A stretch of 64,000 nt of DNA from Vibrio sp. SCSIO 43135 (GTDB lineage: Bacteria > Pseudomonadota > Gammaproteobacteria > Enterobacterales > Vibrionaceae), in the NCBI RefSeq assembly GCF_023716665.1, contig NZ_CP071859.1, forward strand, positions 2,666,001-2,730,000, given 5' to 3'. The notes below the pieces were generated by a model. It was not told the origin of the DNA, ran no database searches, and saw only the letters and a list, made by a program, of their open reading frames with translations. A program made the translations under genes and the position numbers. Every line of letters starts with the position of its first letter. The stretch's first letter is position 1. This document shows, piece by piece, positions 53,177 through 61,706 of this stretch.

Positions 53177-54147
53177 TGGGTTGAGGTCTCAGGTTGAGGC
53201 TGAGGTTGGAAAGTCACTGACTGCGCAATACGCTTTGCAGTTGCTGGCGGAATATCGCCAATCACAGAAACTTCGGCATCACCTTGCACAAAGCTATGCA
53301 AAGTGCGTCTGCCCTGTCTTACCAACTGACCGCGCAATGAATTGTTATCGCTGTCGGACACATATACAGAGAAACTGAATAAGCCATCACTATACACTTG
53401 GCTCTCTACCATACGATCGGTATTGGCCATACGGTAACGATTTAGATCTTTCGCTTCAAAACCGTTCGGGATCCAACCAACACTCCAGTCAGTTTGTTTG
53501 ACATTACCTTTTGGCAAAGACAGTACCTCTGGCAACTGTACTTCATTAAGACCGTCTAAGATATTCGCAATTTGATCATTGATAGAATAAGAAATGGTAC
53601 GGTACTGTTCTAGCACCTCGCCATCTCGGTCAACCAAATCTGCGCGCAATGGCAGTTTAGTCTTTTCATCGACCCATAATACGTACGAGTACCTTAAGCC
53701 ATCTTTTGGCACAACTCTCAATACCTGACATGCAGCACCAGCTTCGCGCGCGCGACCCACTTGAATAAAGTCGTAGAATTCGCTCAGCTCACCTACATCG
53801 CTATTTAGCAAAGGGATCGTTGGAGCAACCATCTGCCCTGATTCAATCGTAAATGGGTCGGTACCCGGTTCAATATAGCTAATTTCAGAACCACGCCTTA
53901 TCACTTCTCTTACTGGGCCGCTAAGGTACACAAGATGGGCTAATTGTTGGGAGTCTTGACGAGCGTGACGATACAACAGCGGTTCAATGCTGTTCTTTTT
54001 GATAAGGATATAGGAGAGCTCGTAATTTAAATGCTGACTCGCTTCGTTCATTTGAAGCAACAAAGCCTCTGCAGGCGTTTGCTCTGCAAAGGCATTGGTT
54101 GTATTCAAGCTGAACAGCGTCAGAGCACTGATCAGAAATTTTTTCAT
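53173..54147 (-). CDS. rseB: Periplasmic sigma-E regulator RseB
   Basis: RseB binds the periplasmic domain of RseA and guards it from DegS; lipopolysaccharide intermediates release it. The 324-residue protein has a signal peptide (MKKFLISALTLFSLNTTNAFA) and a LolA-like N-terminal domain (LSYILIKKNSIEPLLYRHAR), followed by the C-terminal domain. It overlaps rseA and rseC by 4 bp each. Confidence 0.96.
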   Translation of the reverse strand: MKKFLISALTLFSLNTTNAFAEQTPAEALLLQMNEASQHLNYELSYILIKKNSIEPLLYRHARQDSQQLAHLVYLSGPVREVIRRGSEISYIEPGTDPFTIESGQMVAPTIPLLNSDVGELSEFYDFIQVGRAREAGAACQVLRVVPKDGLRYSYVLWVDEKTKLPLRADLVDRDGEVLEQYRTISYSINDQIANILDGLNEVQLPEVLSLPKGNVKQTDWSVGWIPNGFEAKDLNRYRMANTDRMVESQVYSDGLFSFSVYVSDSDNNSLRGQLVRQGRRTLHSFVQGDAEVSVIGDIPPATAKRIAQSVTFQPQPQPETSTQ

Positions 54148-54767
54148 TCAACTACCGGTTCTATATGATCGAAATCCGCTTTTTCACCTTCGCTATTTAG
54201 GCGAAGCTGTAATTCGTAGTCTTGCAGCAGAGCATTCACTCGGCGTCTTTGTTCTTGCACATTAACGTTATTGTTAGATTTTTCAACCGACTCTCTTGTT
54301 AAGCTCACAGGCTCTGCACTACCCGAAAACGGAATGGTTTCTAACACAGGCAGTTGGTCGGCAGCTGGCTGAGCGGAATCGCTTCCACCGTATTGCTGAA
54401 CACCAAGAATAACCGCTAAAGATACACAAGCAGCCACAGCAACTTGACCAAATTGCGCTAACCAAGCAGGAAGCTGACGCTTCGCTTGAGCAGGTGTTGG
54501 TTGCGACTCGATATGTGGTGTTGCCACTTCCGCAACACTACTTTGATTCAACGCACTATGCGCTGGTTCATCTTCGAGCGCCAATGCAACACTTTCAGCA
54601 ATATTCCACTCCGGCTTTTCCGGGGCATCGCCACGCATCACATCACCAATCAAATGGTAATTTTTCCACGTTTGTAGGCTTTCTTGATCGTGCTCCAATT
54701 CTGAAATTAGAACTTTATCGATCGTTTCTCCATCCATGAGTGCTGAAAGTTTTTCTTTGTCAGCCAT
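54144..54767 (-). CDS. rseA: Anti-sigma-E factor RseA
   Basis: RseA is a single-pass membrane protein that sequesters sigma-E and is degraded by DegS and RseP during envelope stress. I start at 54767 (MADKEKLSALMDGE) because GGTGA precedes it and the family begins so; ATG 54779 in frame adds four residues. The cytoplasmic anti-sigma domain is at about 1-80, the membrane helix around residues 100-120 (VAVAACVSLAVILGVQ) and a periplasmic tail follows. Length 207 aa. Confidence 0.96.
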   Translation of the reverse strand: MADKEKLSALMDGETIDKVLISELEHDQESLQTWKNYHLIGDVMRGDAPEKPEWNIAESVALALEDEPAHSALNQSSVAEVATPHIESQPTPAQAKRQLPAWLAQFGQVAVAACVSLAVILGVQQYGGSDSAQPAADQLPVLETIPFSGSAEPVSLTRESVEKSNNNVNVQEQRRRVNALLQDYELQLRLNSEGEKADFDHIEPVVE

Positions 54768-54793
54768 TATTTTCACCATAGTAATTACTGGTT

Positions 54794-55372
54794 CTAGCGT
54801 TGCAAAAGAGGTTTGATTTTCTTTTCCACCGCCTCACGAGCTCGGAAGATACGCGAACGCACCGTTCCTACGGGGCAATCCATTACTTCAGCAATTTCCT
54901 CATAGCTTAAGCCGTCAAGCTCTCGCAAGGTCATCGCGGTTTTTAAATCTTCAGGAAGTGCTTCTATCGCACTGAAAACAACTTGTTTCAGTTCTTTCGA
55001 CAACGTTAAGTTCTCAGGGTTCGATATTTCTTTTAACGCACTTCCCGTTTCGTAATATTCAGCTTCTTCAGCATCAACATCGCTTGCAGGTGGCCTTCTG
55101 CTCTGTGCAACAATGTGATTCTTAGCGGTATTTACGGCAATTCGATATAACCAAGTATAGAAGGCGCTCTCACCACGAAAAGTAGGGATCGCCCTATATG
55201 CCTTTATGAAAGCCTCTTGGGCTACATCGGCTACATCTCCAGAATTGCTCACATACCGAGAGATAAGGTTGCACACTTTATTTTGGTATCGTAAAACCAA
55301 TAGGTTAAAAGCTTGCTTATCTCCACTCTGAACTCGCTCAATCAATACTTGATCGGTCAGCTGCTCGTTCAT
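54794..55372 (-). CDS. rpoE: RNA polymerase sigma-E factor
   Basis: The envelope-stress ECF sigma factor. The 192-residue protein has region 2 (LVLRYQNKVCNLISRYV; DVAQEAFIKAYRAI) and region 4 (LREDGLSYEE-type: LRELDGLSYEEIAEVMDCPVGTVRSRIFRAREAV). It heads the rpoE-rseABC operon. A sigma-E promoter sequence upstream (55473-55500) indicates autoregulation. Confidence 0.98.
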   Translation of the reverse strand: MNEQLTDQVLIERVQSGDKQAFNLLVLRYQNKVCNLISRYVSNSGDVADVAQEAFIKAYRAIPTFRGESAFYTWLYRIAVNTAKNHIVAQSRRPPASDVDAEEAEYYETGSALKEISNPENLTLSKELKQVVFSAIEALPEDLKTAMTLRELDGLSYEEIAEVMDCPVGTVRSRIFRAREAVEKKIKPLLQR

Positions 55373-55715
55373 TCGAGCGTGTACTCCTATTGTTATTTAC
55401 TCTTATCCTCACAGATATGAGCATTAATTATGCAAAATGTAGTATTGACACCACCGCTTACATGAGCACTATTGTGACTCAGTGAATGTAAGAAAGTTCC
55501 ACCCTTTCTCAAATAAATTACTCTTTATTTTGGGCAGTGTGATGTAATCGTCACTAATTGGTTGCTCAAATACTGGGGATGAAAGCGGTGAAAAGCAATG
55601 GTATTTACAAAGTATTGCATCAGCAGTAGTGGTAATATACCAGCAGTAAACGCTATTTGGCGTAGTTAATAGAGAGTTGGACGACTCTAATATAGTTCGG
55701 GATTTTAATACTTTT
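55373..55715. other. rpoE - nadB divergent intergenic region
   Basis: This 343 bp region between divergent genes contains the sigma-E-type promoter at 55473-55500. In the half next to nadB (55501-55715) I see no clear promoter, operator or ORF; the nadB frame opens to TTG 55677 but the family start is at 55716. Confidence 0.5.
55473..55500 (-). promoter_or_regulatory. Sigma-E-type promoter of rpoE
   Basis: On the minus strand GGAACTT (-35; 55500-55494) and TCACA (-10; 55477-55473) are 16 bp apart, a good match to the sigma-E consensus GGAACTT-16-TCnAA. The -10 lies about 100 bp upstream of the rpoE start, consistent with the known autoregulation of rpoE. Confidence 0.75.
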
Positions 55716-57326
55716 ATGAACGCAAACCGTGAACATCAATGTGATGTGTTAGTGGTGGGCAGTGGCGCAGCGGGTTTGTCACTGGCTTTACGTGTCGCTG
55801 AGCATGGCAAAGTTATCGTGCTGAGTAAGGGCCCACGTAGTGAAGGTGCAACCTATTACGCACAAGGTGGTATTGCCGCCGTATTCGATGAGTCGGACAG
55901 CATCGAATCTCATGTGCAAGATACGCAAATCGCCGGTGCAGGGATCTGCGAAGAAGACACCGTGAAATTTATCGCCGAAAACGCAAAAGACTGCGTACAG
56001 TGGTTGATTGATGGCGGCGTTCCTTTCGACCGTGAAGATGATGATAGCGATGAATCTCCGCGTTACCATTTAACGCGCGAAGGTGGTCATAGCCACAGGC
56101 GAATTCTTCATGCTGCCGATGCAACTGGCATGGCAATGCAAACTTCTTTGCAGGACAACGTGCACAACCACCCAAATATCACGGTTTTAGAGCGTCATAA
56201 CGCATTAGATCTGATCACTGAAGATAAAGTTGGTGGTGATAAAAACAAAGTTGTCGGGGCTTACATTTGGAACCGCAACGACGAACATGTCGAAACAGTA
56301 CGTGCTAAGTTTGTCGTCCTAGCCACTGGTGGTGCTTCCAAGGTGTATCAATACACATCTAATCCAGATGTCTCATCTGGAGACGGTATTGCAATGGCTT
56401 GGCGTGCAGGCTGTCGCGTCGCCAACTTGGAGTTTAACCAATTCCACCCAACCTGTTTGTTCCACCCTGAAGCGAGAAACTTCCTGCTGACAGAAGCACT
56501 TCGCGGTGAAGGCGCATATTTGAAACGCCCTGATGGCACACGCTTTATGCCCGATTTTGATGATCGTGGCGAGCTTGCCCCACGTGATGTGGTTGCTCGA
56601 GCGATAGACTTTGAGATGAAAAGACTGGGTGCTGATTGTATGTACTTAGATATCAGCCACAAGCCCGCTGATTTTATCGAAAAGCATTTTCCGACCATCC
56701 ACATGCGCTTGCAAGACCTTGGCATTGATATGACCAAAGAAGCGATTCCTGTCGTACCTGCAGCGCACTACACTTGTGGTGGCGTTATCGTCAATCAGCA
56801 AGGTAAAACAGACCTTTCTCAGCTGTATGCGATTGGTGAAGTGAGCTACACCGGCTTACACGGTGCTAACCGAATGGCGTCAAACTCCCTGTTAGAGTGT
56901 GTGGTTTATGCTTGGTCTGCTTCCAATGACATCATCAAGAAAATTGCCAATGCTGAGCTTCCACCTACACTACCGGCGTGGGATGAAAGCCAAGTCAGCT
57001 GTTCTGATGAAGAAGTCGTAATCCAACATAACTGGCACGAACTGCGTTTGTTTATGTGGGATTACATGGGCATCGTTCGCACAGATAAGCGACTAGAACG
57101 CGCATTACGACGCATCCAGCTGTTGCAACAAGAAACCCATGAGTACTACAGTAACTTCAAGGTATCGAATAACCTTCTCGAGCTTCGTAACCTATTGCAA
57201 GTTGCAGAGTTAATGGTTCGCTGCGCGATGCAACGTAAAGAAAGCCGGGGGCTGCACTACACCTTGGACTACCCTGAACTCGCTGAAGACAGTGGGCCGA
57301 CTATTTTAAGTCCACATAAATCTTAA
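55716..57326 (+). CDS. nadB: L-aspartate oxidase
   Basis: NadB oxidises aspartate to iminoaspartate with FAD, the first step of NAD synthesis (nadC for the third step is at 24.6 kb). The 536-residue protein has the FAD motif [70 protein letters not shown] and [14 protein letters not shown] choose ATG 55716 ([15 protein letters not shown]), which matches E. coli; TTG at 55677 adds 13 residues. Divergent from rpoE, as in E. coli. Confidence 0.97.
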   Translation: MNANREHQCDVLVVGSGAAGLSLALRVAEHGKVIVLSKGPRSEGATYYAQGGIAAVFDESDSIESHVQDTQIAGAGICEEDTVKFIAENAKDCVQWLIDGGVPFDREDDDSDESPRYHLTREGGHSHRRILHAADATGMAMQTSLQDNVHNHPNITVLERHNALDLITEDKVGGDKNKVVGAYIWNRNDEHVETVRAKFVVLATGGASKVYQYTSNPDVSSGDGIAMAWRAGCRVANLEFNQFHPTCLFHPEARNFLLTEALRGEGAYLKRPDGTRFMPDFDDRGELAPRDVVARAIDFEMKRLGADCMYLDISHKPADFIEKHFPTIHMRLQDLGIDMTKEAIPVVPAAHYTCGGVIVNQQGKTDLSQLYAIGEVSYTGLHGANRMASNSLLECVVYAWSASNDIIKKIANAELPPTLPAWDESQVSCSDEEVVIQHNWHELRLFMWDYMGIVRTDKRLERALRRIQLLQQETHEYYSNFKVSNNLLELRNLLQVAELMVRCAMQRKESRGLHYTLDYPELAEDSGPTILSPHKS

Positions 57327-57344
57327 ACCCGAGTAAATGAACAT

Positions 57345-57370
57345 AAAGGGAGCATCACTGCTCCCTTTTT
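57345..57370. terminator. Terminator between nadB and ygfX
   Basis: AAAGGGAGC pairs with GCTCCCTTT around ATCACT, followed by TT and preceded by A's, so it can act both ways. The ygfX stop codon (57355-57357) lies in the hairpin, which is unusual because ribosomes finishing ygfX would disrupt it. Confidence 0.8.
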
Positions 57371-57753
57371 AGTTCCGCCACCACTCGACGATAGTCAGCT
57401 TCGCAGAGGCTATCTCGCCATAAGCAATAACGCTTTCCATCCGAATAGGTAATTAAAATTGCCAACCAAGAATAGGCCAACTGCGCGTGACGAATTGAGT
57501 TCGACTGATTATTTACTTCGAGAATATTACCGGGTTTGACGGTCAGTTTTCCCTTCAGTGGTGCAGGAAAGAAGCCACCTTTTAGGTAAAGCGCAGCGAC
57601 TATCAGAGCGAGATATAGCGTGATAACAAGAGGAATTGGCGAAACAATGAGCGCCCACATTGCGAACACCAGTACAACAGTATTGGCAAAATGGGCGTAT
57701 GAAGAATGGGCTAGGTTAAGGTTAGCGCACCTTGCTAAGGTTGTGAGCGACAA
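57355..57753 (-). CDS. ygfX: YgfX/CptA-family membrane protein
   Basis: The 132-residue protein has two membrane helices near the N-terminus (TVVLVFAMWALIVSPIPLVITL; ALIVAALYL) and a soluble tail with YSDGKRYCLWRDSLCEADYRRV, as in the YgfX/CptA family. In E. coli, it is reported as a partner of SdhE (once proposed as a toxin affecting MreB and FtsZ). Its start is uncertain: TTG at 57753 overlaps sdhE by 32 bp, and no ATG exists in the N-terminal part. It is paired with sdhE. Confidence 0.82.
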   Translation of the reverse strand: MSLTTLARCANLNLAHSSYAHFANTVVLVFAMWALIVSPIPLVITLYLALIVAALYLKGGFFPAPLKGKLTVKPGNILEVNNQSNSIRHAQLAYSWLAILITYSDGKRYCLWRDSLCEADYRRVVAELKREQ

Positions 57754-57982
57754 TCTTATCTACCATTGACGCATGACCTAAGTTTTCACTTCGGCCGTGG
57801 CCCATTATCCATGTAAACAGATCAGGGTCATCGCATTCAAGCAACGAAACAAAATCCTGCTGTTCGTTGTCATTTAGTTCATCAAAGCACTCTTCAAAAA
57901 AAGGCATGATAACGACGTCTAGCTCGAGCATACCGCGGCGGCATCCCCACTTAATACGAGCTTTCTCTTCTGTGGTGTACAT
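57722..57982 (-). CDS. sdhE: FAD assembly factor SdhE
   Basis: SdhE helps attach FAD covalently to SdhA and FrdA. The 86-residue protein begins MYTTEEKARIKWGCRRGMLELDVV, with the essential RGxxELD motif and the hydrophobic helix PFFEECF (family type PFFE). The neighbours ygfX (downstream, overlapping) and ygfZ (divergent) are the usual ones. Confidence 0.96.
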   Translation of the reverse strand: MYTTEEKARIKWGCRRGMLELDVVIMPFFEECFDELNDNEQQDFVSLLECDDPDLFTWIMGHGRSENLGHASMVDKIVAHNLSKVR

Positions 57983-58177
57983 TCCACGTCCTCACATTGA
58001 ATCCTAACGTGTCAGATTGTAACAATCTCACTACTCACCATCTAGCGGATAAATCTCAGTCCGTGCTTTGGTCGACAAAAAGATAATCGCTCACTTGCTC
58101 ACTACGTCTTGAAGTGGTTGAGCATTCAGGATTACCATAGCGACAACCCTTTACCAAATGCGATTAGGTACTCATAC

Positions 58178-59149
58178 ATGGACTGGCAAAACACATTCAC
58201 TCCGTTCTCTATAGCCTCTGACGAAGCGCTTCCACCACTCATTTTGTCTCACCTAACCACTTGGGGAGCCATCACAATAGTAGGCGATGACAAAAAGTCT
58301 TACTTACAAGGACAAGTGACTTGCGATGTAGTGACCTTAACCGAAGATGAGTCAACACTGGGTGCACATTGTGATGCCAAAGGAAAAGTCTGGAGTATTT
58401 TTAGGTTGTTCAATCACAACCAAGGCTATGCCATGCTTCAGCCGCACTCAGCGATCGAAGTTGAACTGGCTGAAATTCGTAAGTACGCCGTATTCTCTAA
58501 AGTCGATATTGCTCAAAGCAGCGATGTCATCCTAGGCGTTATTGGTGAACAGGCGCAAACGTTAGTTGATGGTTTATCAGAATCACGCGGCAACGTTCGT
58601 GCAATAGAGGGTGGTAGCGCAATCAAAGTCGACAGTTCACGCTGGGTGCTACTTCTGACAGAAGAAGCAGCGCAAAAAGTCGTAGAGAGTCATGATGCAG
58701 TCAATACCGACGCCGCAATCTGGACACGTTTTGATATTGAAGCGGCACTACCAATCATCGAAAAGGACCAGCAAAACGCTCACATACCACAAGCGGTAAA
58801 CTTAGATGCGCTGGGAGGCATTAGTTTCTCTAAAGGTTGCTACACTGGTCAGGAAACCGTAGCTAGGGCGAAGTATCGTGGTATGAACAAACGCGCGATG
58901 TTTATTGTAAAAGGTACCACCAGCGAGCCATTGAACATGGATGCTCCTGTATCACTAGAGCGTGCAGTGGGTGAGAACTGGCGTAGCGCAGGTCAATTAT
59001 TGGCAAGCTACCAATTCTCCAATAATCAAGCGATTGGCCTTCTTGTTGCTTCAAAAGATCTCGATTCAGATACTCAGCTTCGATTGGCAGAACAACCAGA
59101 TCAGCTGTGGTCACTTGAAGCACTGCCATACACGCTAGACGATGAGTAA
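58178..59149 (+). CDS. ygfZ: tRNA-modifying protein YgfZ (iron-sulfur cluster assembly factor)
   Basis: YgfZ is a folate-binding protein needed for the activity of certain Fe-S enzymes such as MiaB. The 323-residue protein has the family signature KGCYTGQE, with the essential Cys, and [15 protein letters not shown] at the folate site. I choose ATG 58178 ([10 protein letters not shown]) from similarity to E. coli; the frame extends to 58109 without similarity. It overlaps the next gene by 8 bp and is divergent from sdhE. Confidence 0.95.
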   Translation: MDWQNTFTPFSIASDEALPPLILSHLTTWGAITIVGDDKKSYLQGQVTCDVVTLTEDESTLGAHCDAKGKVWSIFRLFNHNQGYAMLQPHSAIEVELAEIRKYAVFSKVDIAQSSDVILGVIGEQAQTLVDGLSESRGNVRAIEGGSAIKVDSSRWVLLLTEEAAQKVVESHDAVNTDAAIWTRFDIEAALPIIEKDQQNAHIPQAVNLDALGGISFSKGCYTGQETVARAKYRGMNKRAMFIVKGTTSEPLNMDAPVSLERAVGENWRSAGQLLASYQFSNNQAIGLLVASKDLDSDTQLRLAEQPDQLWSLEALPYTLDDE

Positions 59150-59621
59150 CCCATTCTCCACCGAGCTTACACGCTATCTTGAGCAACAGCAGGTACCTTT
59201 TACGCTGTTGCTCCAAGAAAAGCCAACGCTCACCATTGAAGAAACGGCCAACGCGCGTGGGATAAACGCCAAGCAGATGGTCAAATCTATTTTGCTGCGA
59301 GACATGGGCGGCCAGTATGCCTTAGCGTGCGTGCCCGGCGATCAAGCGGTTGATCCAAAGAAAGTACGTTCGGTATTAACGAGCCGAAGAATGACTTGTG
59401 TTAGCCTTGAAGACGTACCTCAGATTACTGGTTATCAAGTCGGAACGGTAGCGCCACTATTGCTCGCAACGGAGATGCCTATTGTCTTAGATCCCCAACT
59501 TCTTGATAACAACTTGGTCACTATCAGCAGCGGTCACCCCATGGCTGGTATTGCTTTGACTCCCGATTCATTACTTCGGCTTTGCCAACCAACCCTCGCG
59601 TCAATCTGTCGCGATGAGTGA
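59142..59621 (+). CDS. YbaK/ProX-type aminoacyl-tRNA deacylase domain protein
   Basis: The 159-residue protein is a stand-alone YbaK/INS editing domain ([44 protein letters not shown]). Such proteins remove wrongly attached amino acids (for example Cys- or Ala-tRNA(Pro)) or serve as trans-editing factors. The motif K at VKSIL and the [11 protein letters not shown] loop (GxxxP region) are as in YbaK. It overlaps ygfZ by 8 bp, so the two are translationally coupled; substrate specificity is not clear. Confidence 0.88.
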   Translation: MSNPFSTELTRYLEQQQVPFTLLLQEKPTLTIEETANARGINAKQMVKSILLRDMGGQYALACVPGDQAVDPKKVRSVLTSRRMTCVSLEDVPQITGYQVGTVAPLLLATEMPIVLDPQLLDNNLVTISSGHPMAGIALTPDSLLRLCQPTLASICRDE

Positions 59622-59709
59622 AACTTTCCAATTTATTGCATTTTGATGTGATCAGCCTCGTGGTAATCGATTACACCCATTAGATTATTATTCATTTTTA
59701 AAACATAAA

Positions 59710-59738
59710 TAGTCACATGGCGTTTTTTGCAGTATGCT
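59710..59738 (+). promoter_or_regulatory. Weak promoter for the candidate small RNA
   Basis: TAGTCA (59710-59715) and TATGCT (59733-59738) are 17 bp apart, each matching 4 of 6 consensus bases. Transcription would start near 59745, at the base of the first predicted stem of the candidate RNA. Confidence 0.35.
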
Positions 59739-59742
59739 GATC

Positions 59743-59888
59743 TTCGTTGGTTAAAATTGATGCAAATCGAGCAGTATTGCTGAGATCCTTCTCCAACGAA
59801 AAAGTGAATCCACTGATTGTTTCAGGACATCCACTTTTTGTGTAATGCATCTGTGACTATTCGCCCGCGCTAGAAGCGGGCTTTTTTT
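59743..59888 (+). ncRNA. Candidate structured small RNA
   Basis: About 145 nt with three nested or successive stems: TTCGTTGG/CCAACGAA (59743-59750 with 59793-59800) enclosing AGCA/TGCT; AAAAAGTG/CACTTTTT (59799-59806 with 59832-59839, sharing two bases with the first stem); and a terminator GCCCGC/GCGGGC followed by seven T's (59863-59888). No good ORF runs through it. I do not recognise it as Qrr, Csr-type (no repeated GGA), Spot 42 or 6S. It could also be only the terminator of the YbaK-family gene with a long 3' UTR. Confidence 0.5.
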
Positions 59889-60011
59889 ATGCAAAAAATT
59901 TACCGTAATTTCGCACAATCTAAAAATTTCCAACTATTCTTAAAACTGTCACATAGCTCCGGCTTAATATGCACGAGCTATGGTTCACCCGTGGTTCCTA
60001 TAGAAAGATAA

Positions 60012-60046
60012 CTTTGAGGAAGTTGTCACATAAACTTGGATATAAT
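60012..60046 (+). promoter_or_regulatory. Pho-box-like promoter upstream of ytfK
   Basis: CTTTGAG-GAAG-TTGTCAC (60012-60029) resembles a PhoB box (two 7 bp direct repeats 11 bp apart; the second repeat is identical to that of E. coli phoA). It is followed after 11 bp by a perfect -10, TATAAT (60041-60046), with no -35, the layout of PhoB-activated promoters. E. coli ytfK is reported to belong to the PhoB regulon. The first repeat matches only 4 of 7 bases. Confidence 0.5.
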
Positions 60047-60100
60047 TCCAAAAAACTGCTTACAGCAGCACAAATATCCAAGGTTATCAGTTGAATCTGC

Positions 60101-60145
60101 ATAATCCCCTATCTTCATCACAATATTATTATCGGGGCTTTTTTA
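60101..60145 (+). terminator. Terminator-like hairpin in the ytfK leader
   Basis: AATCCCC pairs with GGGGCTT (60103-60109 with 60134-60140, one mismatch) across a 24 nt loop and is followed by a run of T's. It lies 55 bp downstream of the -10 and about 37 bp upstream of the ytfK ATG, so it may attenuate the leader or end a short RNA. Confidence 0.45.
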
Positions 60146-60181
60146 TAATCTGCAGTGCTAGAAGAATAAAAGGAAAGATAT

Positions 60182-60388
60182 ATGAGACTGTTTAAGCGCT
60201 ATACACCAGGTATGATTGCTAAACATGTAAGTCGTTTATTTAAGGGAAGAATCTACATCTACGGAGTTGGAAAATTTGAATTTGACAATGGTAAACTCAT
60301 CTTGCCAGACCGCGCCGAAAAAAGGCATTTTCAAGCGGTAAAAGAGGTAAACAACGAGATCATGAAACTTCGTTGTGCATACGCCTAA
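60182..60388 (+). CDS. ytfK: SpoT-activating protein YtfK (DUF1107)
   Basis: A 68-residue protein of the same length as E. coli YtfK, with matching blocks MRLFKRYTPGMIAKHV, FKGRIYIYGVGKFEFDNGKL and EVNNEIMKLR. In E. coli YtfK binds the catalytic part of SpoT and favours (p)ppGpp synthesis under phosphate or fatty-acid limitation. AAAGGA precedes the ATG. It is transcribed away from ubiI. relA and dksA in this window serve the same response but are not adjacent. Confidence 0.9.
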   Translation: MRLFKRYTPGMIAKHVSRLFKGRIYIYGVGKFEFDNGKLILPDRAEKRHFQAVKEVNNEIMKLRCAYA

Positions 60389-60463
60389 GGCGAAATTCTT
60401 CACACCTCTTCGCATAAAGCACAAATTAGAAGGGTTGGCACTTGCCAACCCTTTCCGTTTCTA

Positions 60464-61684
60464 TCAACCTTCAGAGCTTGTACCAGCTAACTCTGGTAAG
60501 TTCCCTTTTAACCCTAACGCTCGTTTCATTATCTCATCTTTGGCGCCTGGAATTTGTCCCGCGAGCTTCATTCCAATCCCGCGAATGAGCTTCTTCGCTG
60601 GGTTATTGCCTTCAAACAAATCTTTAAATCCTTGCATTGCTGCGATCATTTTCGCCGCCTCTGCTTTTCGCCAGCGCTCATAATCACGTAAATTGCGTTT
60701 ACTGCCGAAATCTTCACCCTTATGCCATAGCGCTAACACTTCTTGTGCCAAACTGGCTGCATCAAGCAAGCCTAGGTTTACCCCTTGCCCTGCCAGAGGA
60801 TGAATTGTATGAGCAGCATCACCGACCAAAGCGACACGCTCTACAGCAAAGTCACGTGCGTAGCGCATTTTCAACGGGAATGCGAAACGTTCACCAACCA
60901 CTTCACATAAGCCCAAGCGGTTATCAAACTCAGAAGTGAGTGCTTTATTGAACTCGTTCGGAGACATCGCGACTAAACGCTCTGCGCGGCTAGGTTCAGT
61001 AGACCACACGATAGAGCTCATGTTGTCGCCCGACATTGGCAAAAACGCCAATGGGCCTTGAGGAGTAAAAGTTTGCCTCGCAACAGCTTGGTGTGGCTCA
61101 ACAGTACGAATATTTGCAACCACTGCACTATGACCATAATCCCAATGTGTGAGAGGAATATCCAGCTGATTGCGAACCCAAGAGTTCGCTCCATCAGCGC
61201 CAACTACCAGCTTGGCAGTAATAGCTTGGCCATTGTCTAATGTTAACCAAGCTTCACTTTCACCAATCGCCATCGTGGCGCACTTAGCTGGCATAAACAG
61301 AGTCACATTGCTTTGCTGCTTAACTTGCTCGAGTAGAGATAACTGAATAACTCTGTTTTCAACAATATGGCCTAAATCAGGCTGAGCGAGTTGATTAGCA
61401 CTAAACTCGATACGAGCGAAACTGTCTTGCTCCCACACTTCCATCGCAGAATACGGCGAAGCACGTCGCTGCATAATGCCACCCCAAGCACCTAGATTCT
61501 TGAGAATGTTTTCGCTTGAGCGGCTCAGAGCAGAAACACGAACATCGGGTAATTCGTTGAGTTGATCATCTGGTTGTTGCCCTTCAATCACTGCAATTCT
61601 CAATTCAGAATCTTTAAATGCAGCAGCCAGTGCAAGGCCAACCATTCCACCGCCTACAATTGCGATATCAACACTTTGCATCAT
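60464..61684 (-). CDS. ubiI: 2-polyprenylphenol 6-hydroxylase UbiI
   Basis: A flavin monooxygenase (C5-hydroxylation) of ubiquinone synthesis, formerly VisC. The 406-residue protein begins MMQSVDIAIVGGGMVGLALA (FAD Rossmann motif), followed by the VVGADGANSWVRN motif and ALVGDAAHTIHPLAGQGVNLGLLDAASLA. Two ATGs at 61684 and 61681 are possible; E. coli begins with a single Met. It lies 22 bp downstream of ubiH. Confidence 0.96.
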   Translation of the reverse strand: MMQSVDIAIVGGGMVGLALAAAFKDSELRIAVIEGQQPDDQLNELPDVRVSALSRSSENILKNLGAWGGIMQRRASPYSAMEVWEQDSFARIEFSANQLAQPDLGHIVENRVIQLSLLEQVKQQSNVTLFMPAKCATMAIGESEAWLTLDNGQAITAKLVVGADGANSWVRNQLDIPLTHWDYGHSAVVANIRTVEPHQAVARQTFTPQGPLAFLPMSGDNMSSIVWSTEPSRAERLVAMSPNEFNKALTSEFDNRLGLCEVVGERFAFPLKMRYARDFAVERVALVGDAAHTIHPLAGQGVNLGLLDAASLAQEVLALWHKGEDFGSKRNLRDYERWRKAEAAKMIAAMQGFKDLFEGNNPAKKLIRGIGMKLAGQIPGAKDEIMKRALGLKGNLPELAGTSSEG

Positions 61685-61706
61685 TCTATTTTGTACCTTT
61701 TGCTAA

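Larger units (their letters stand above)
59622..60181. other. 560 bp intergenic region upstream of ytfK
   Basis: It separates the YbaK-family gene from ytfK. It contains a candidate structured RNA with a strong terminator (59743-59888), a Pho-box-like promoter (60012-60046) and a leader terminator (60101-60145), listed separately. No ORF in it shows family similarity. Confidence 0.6.

Noticed and set aside
59647..59662. CRP site upstream of the candidate RNA
   Set aside because: Only the left half TGTGA is good; the right half reads TCGTG, so support is too weak.
59743..59888. CsrB-type or 6S RNA identity for the structured RNA
   Set aside because: No repeated GGA loops as in Csr RNAs, and 6S RNA is expected downstream of zapA, beyond the window.
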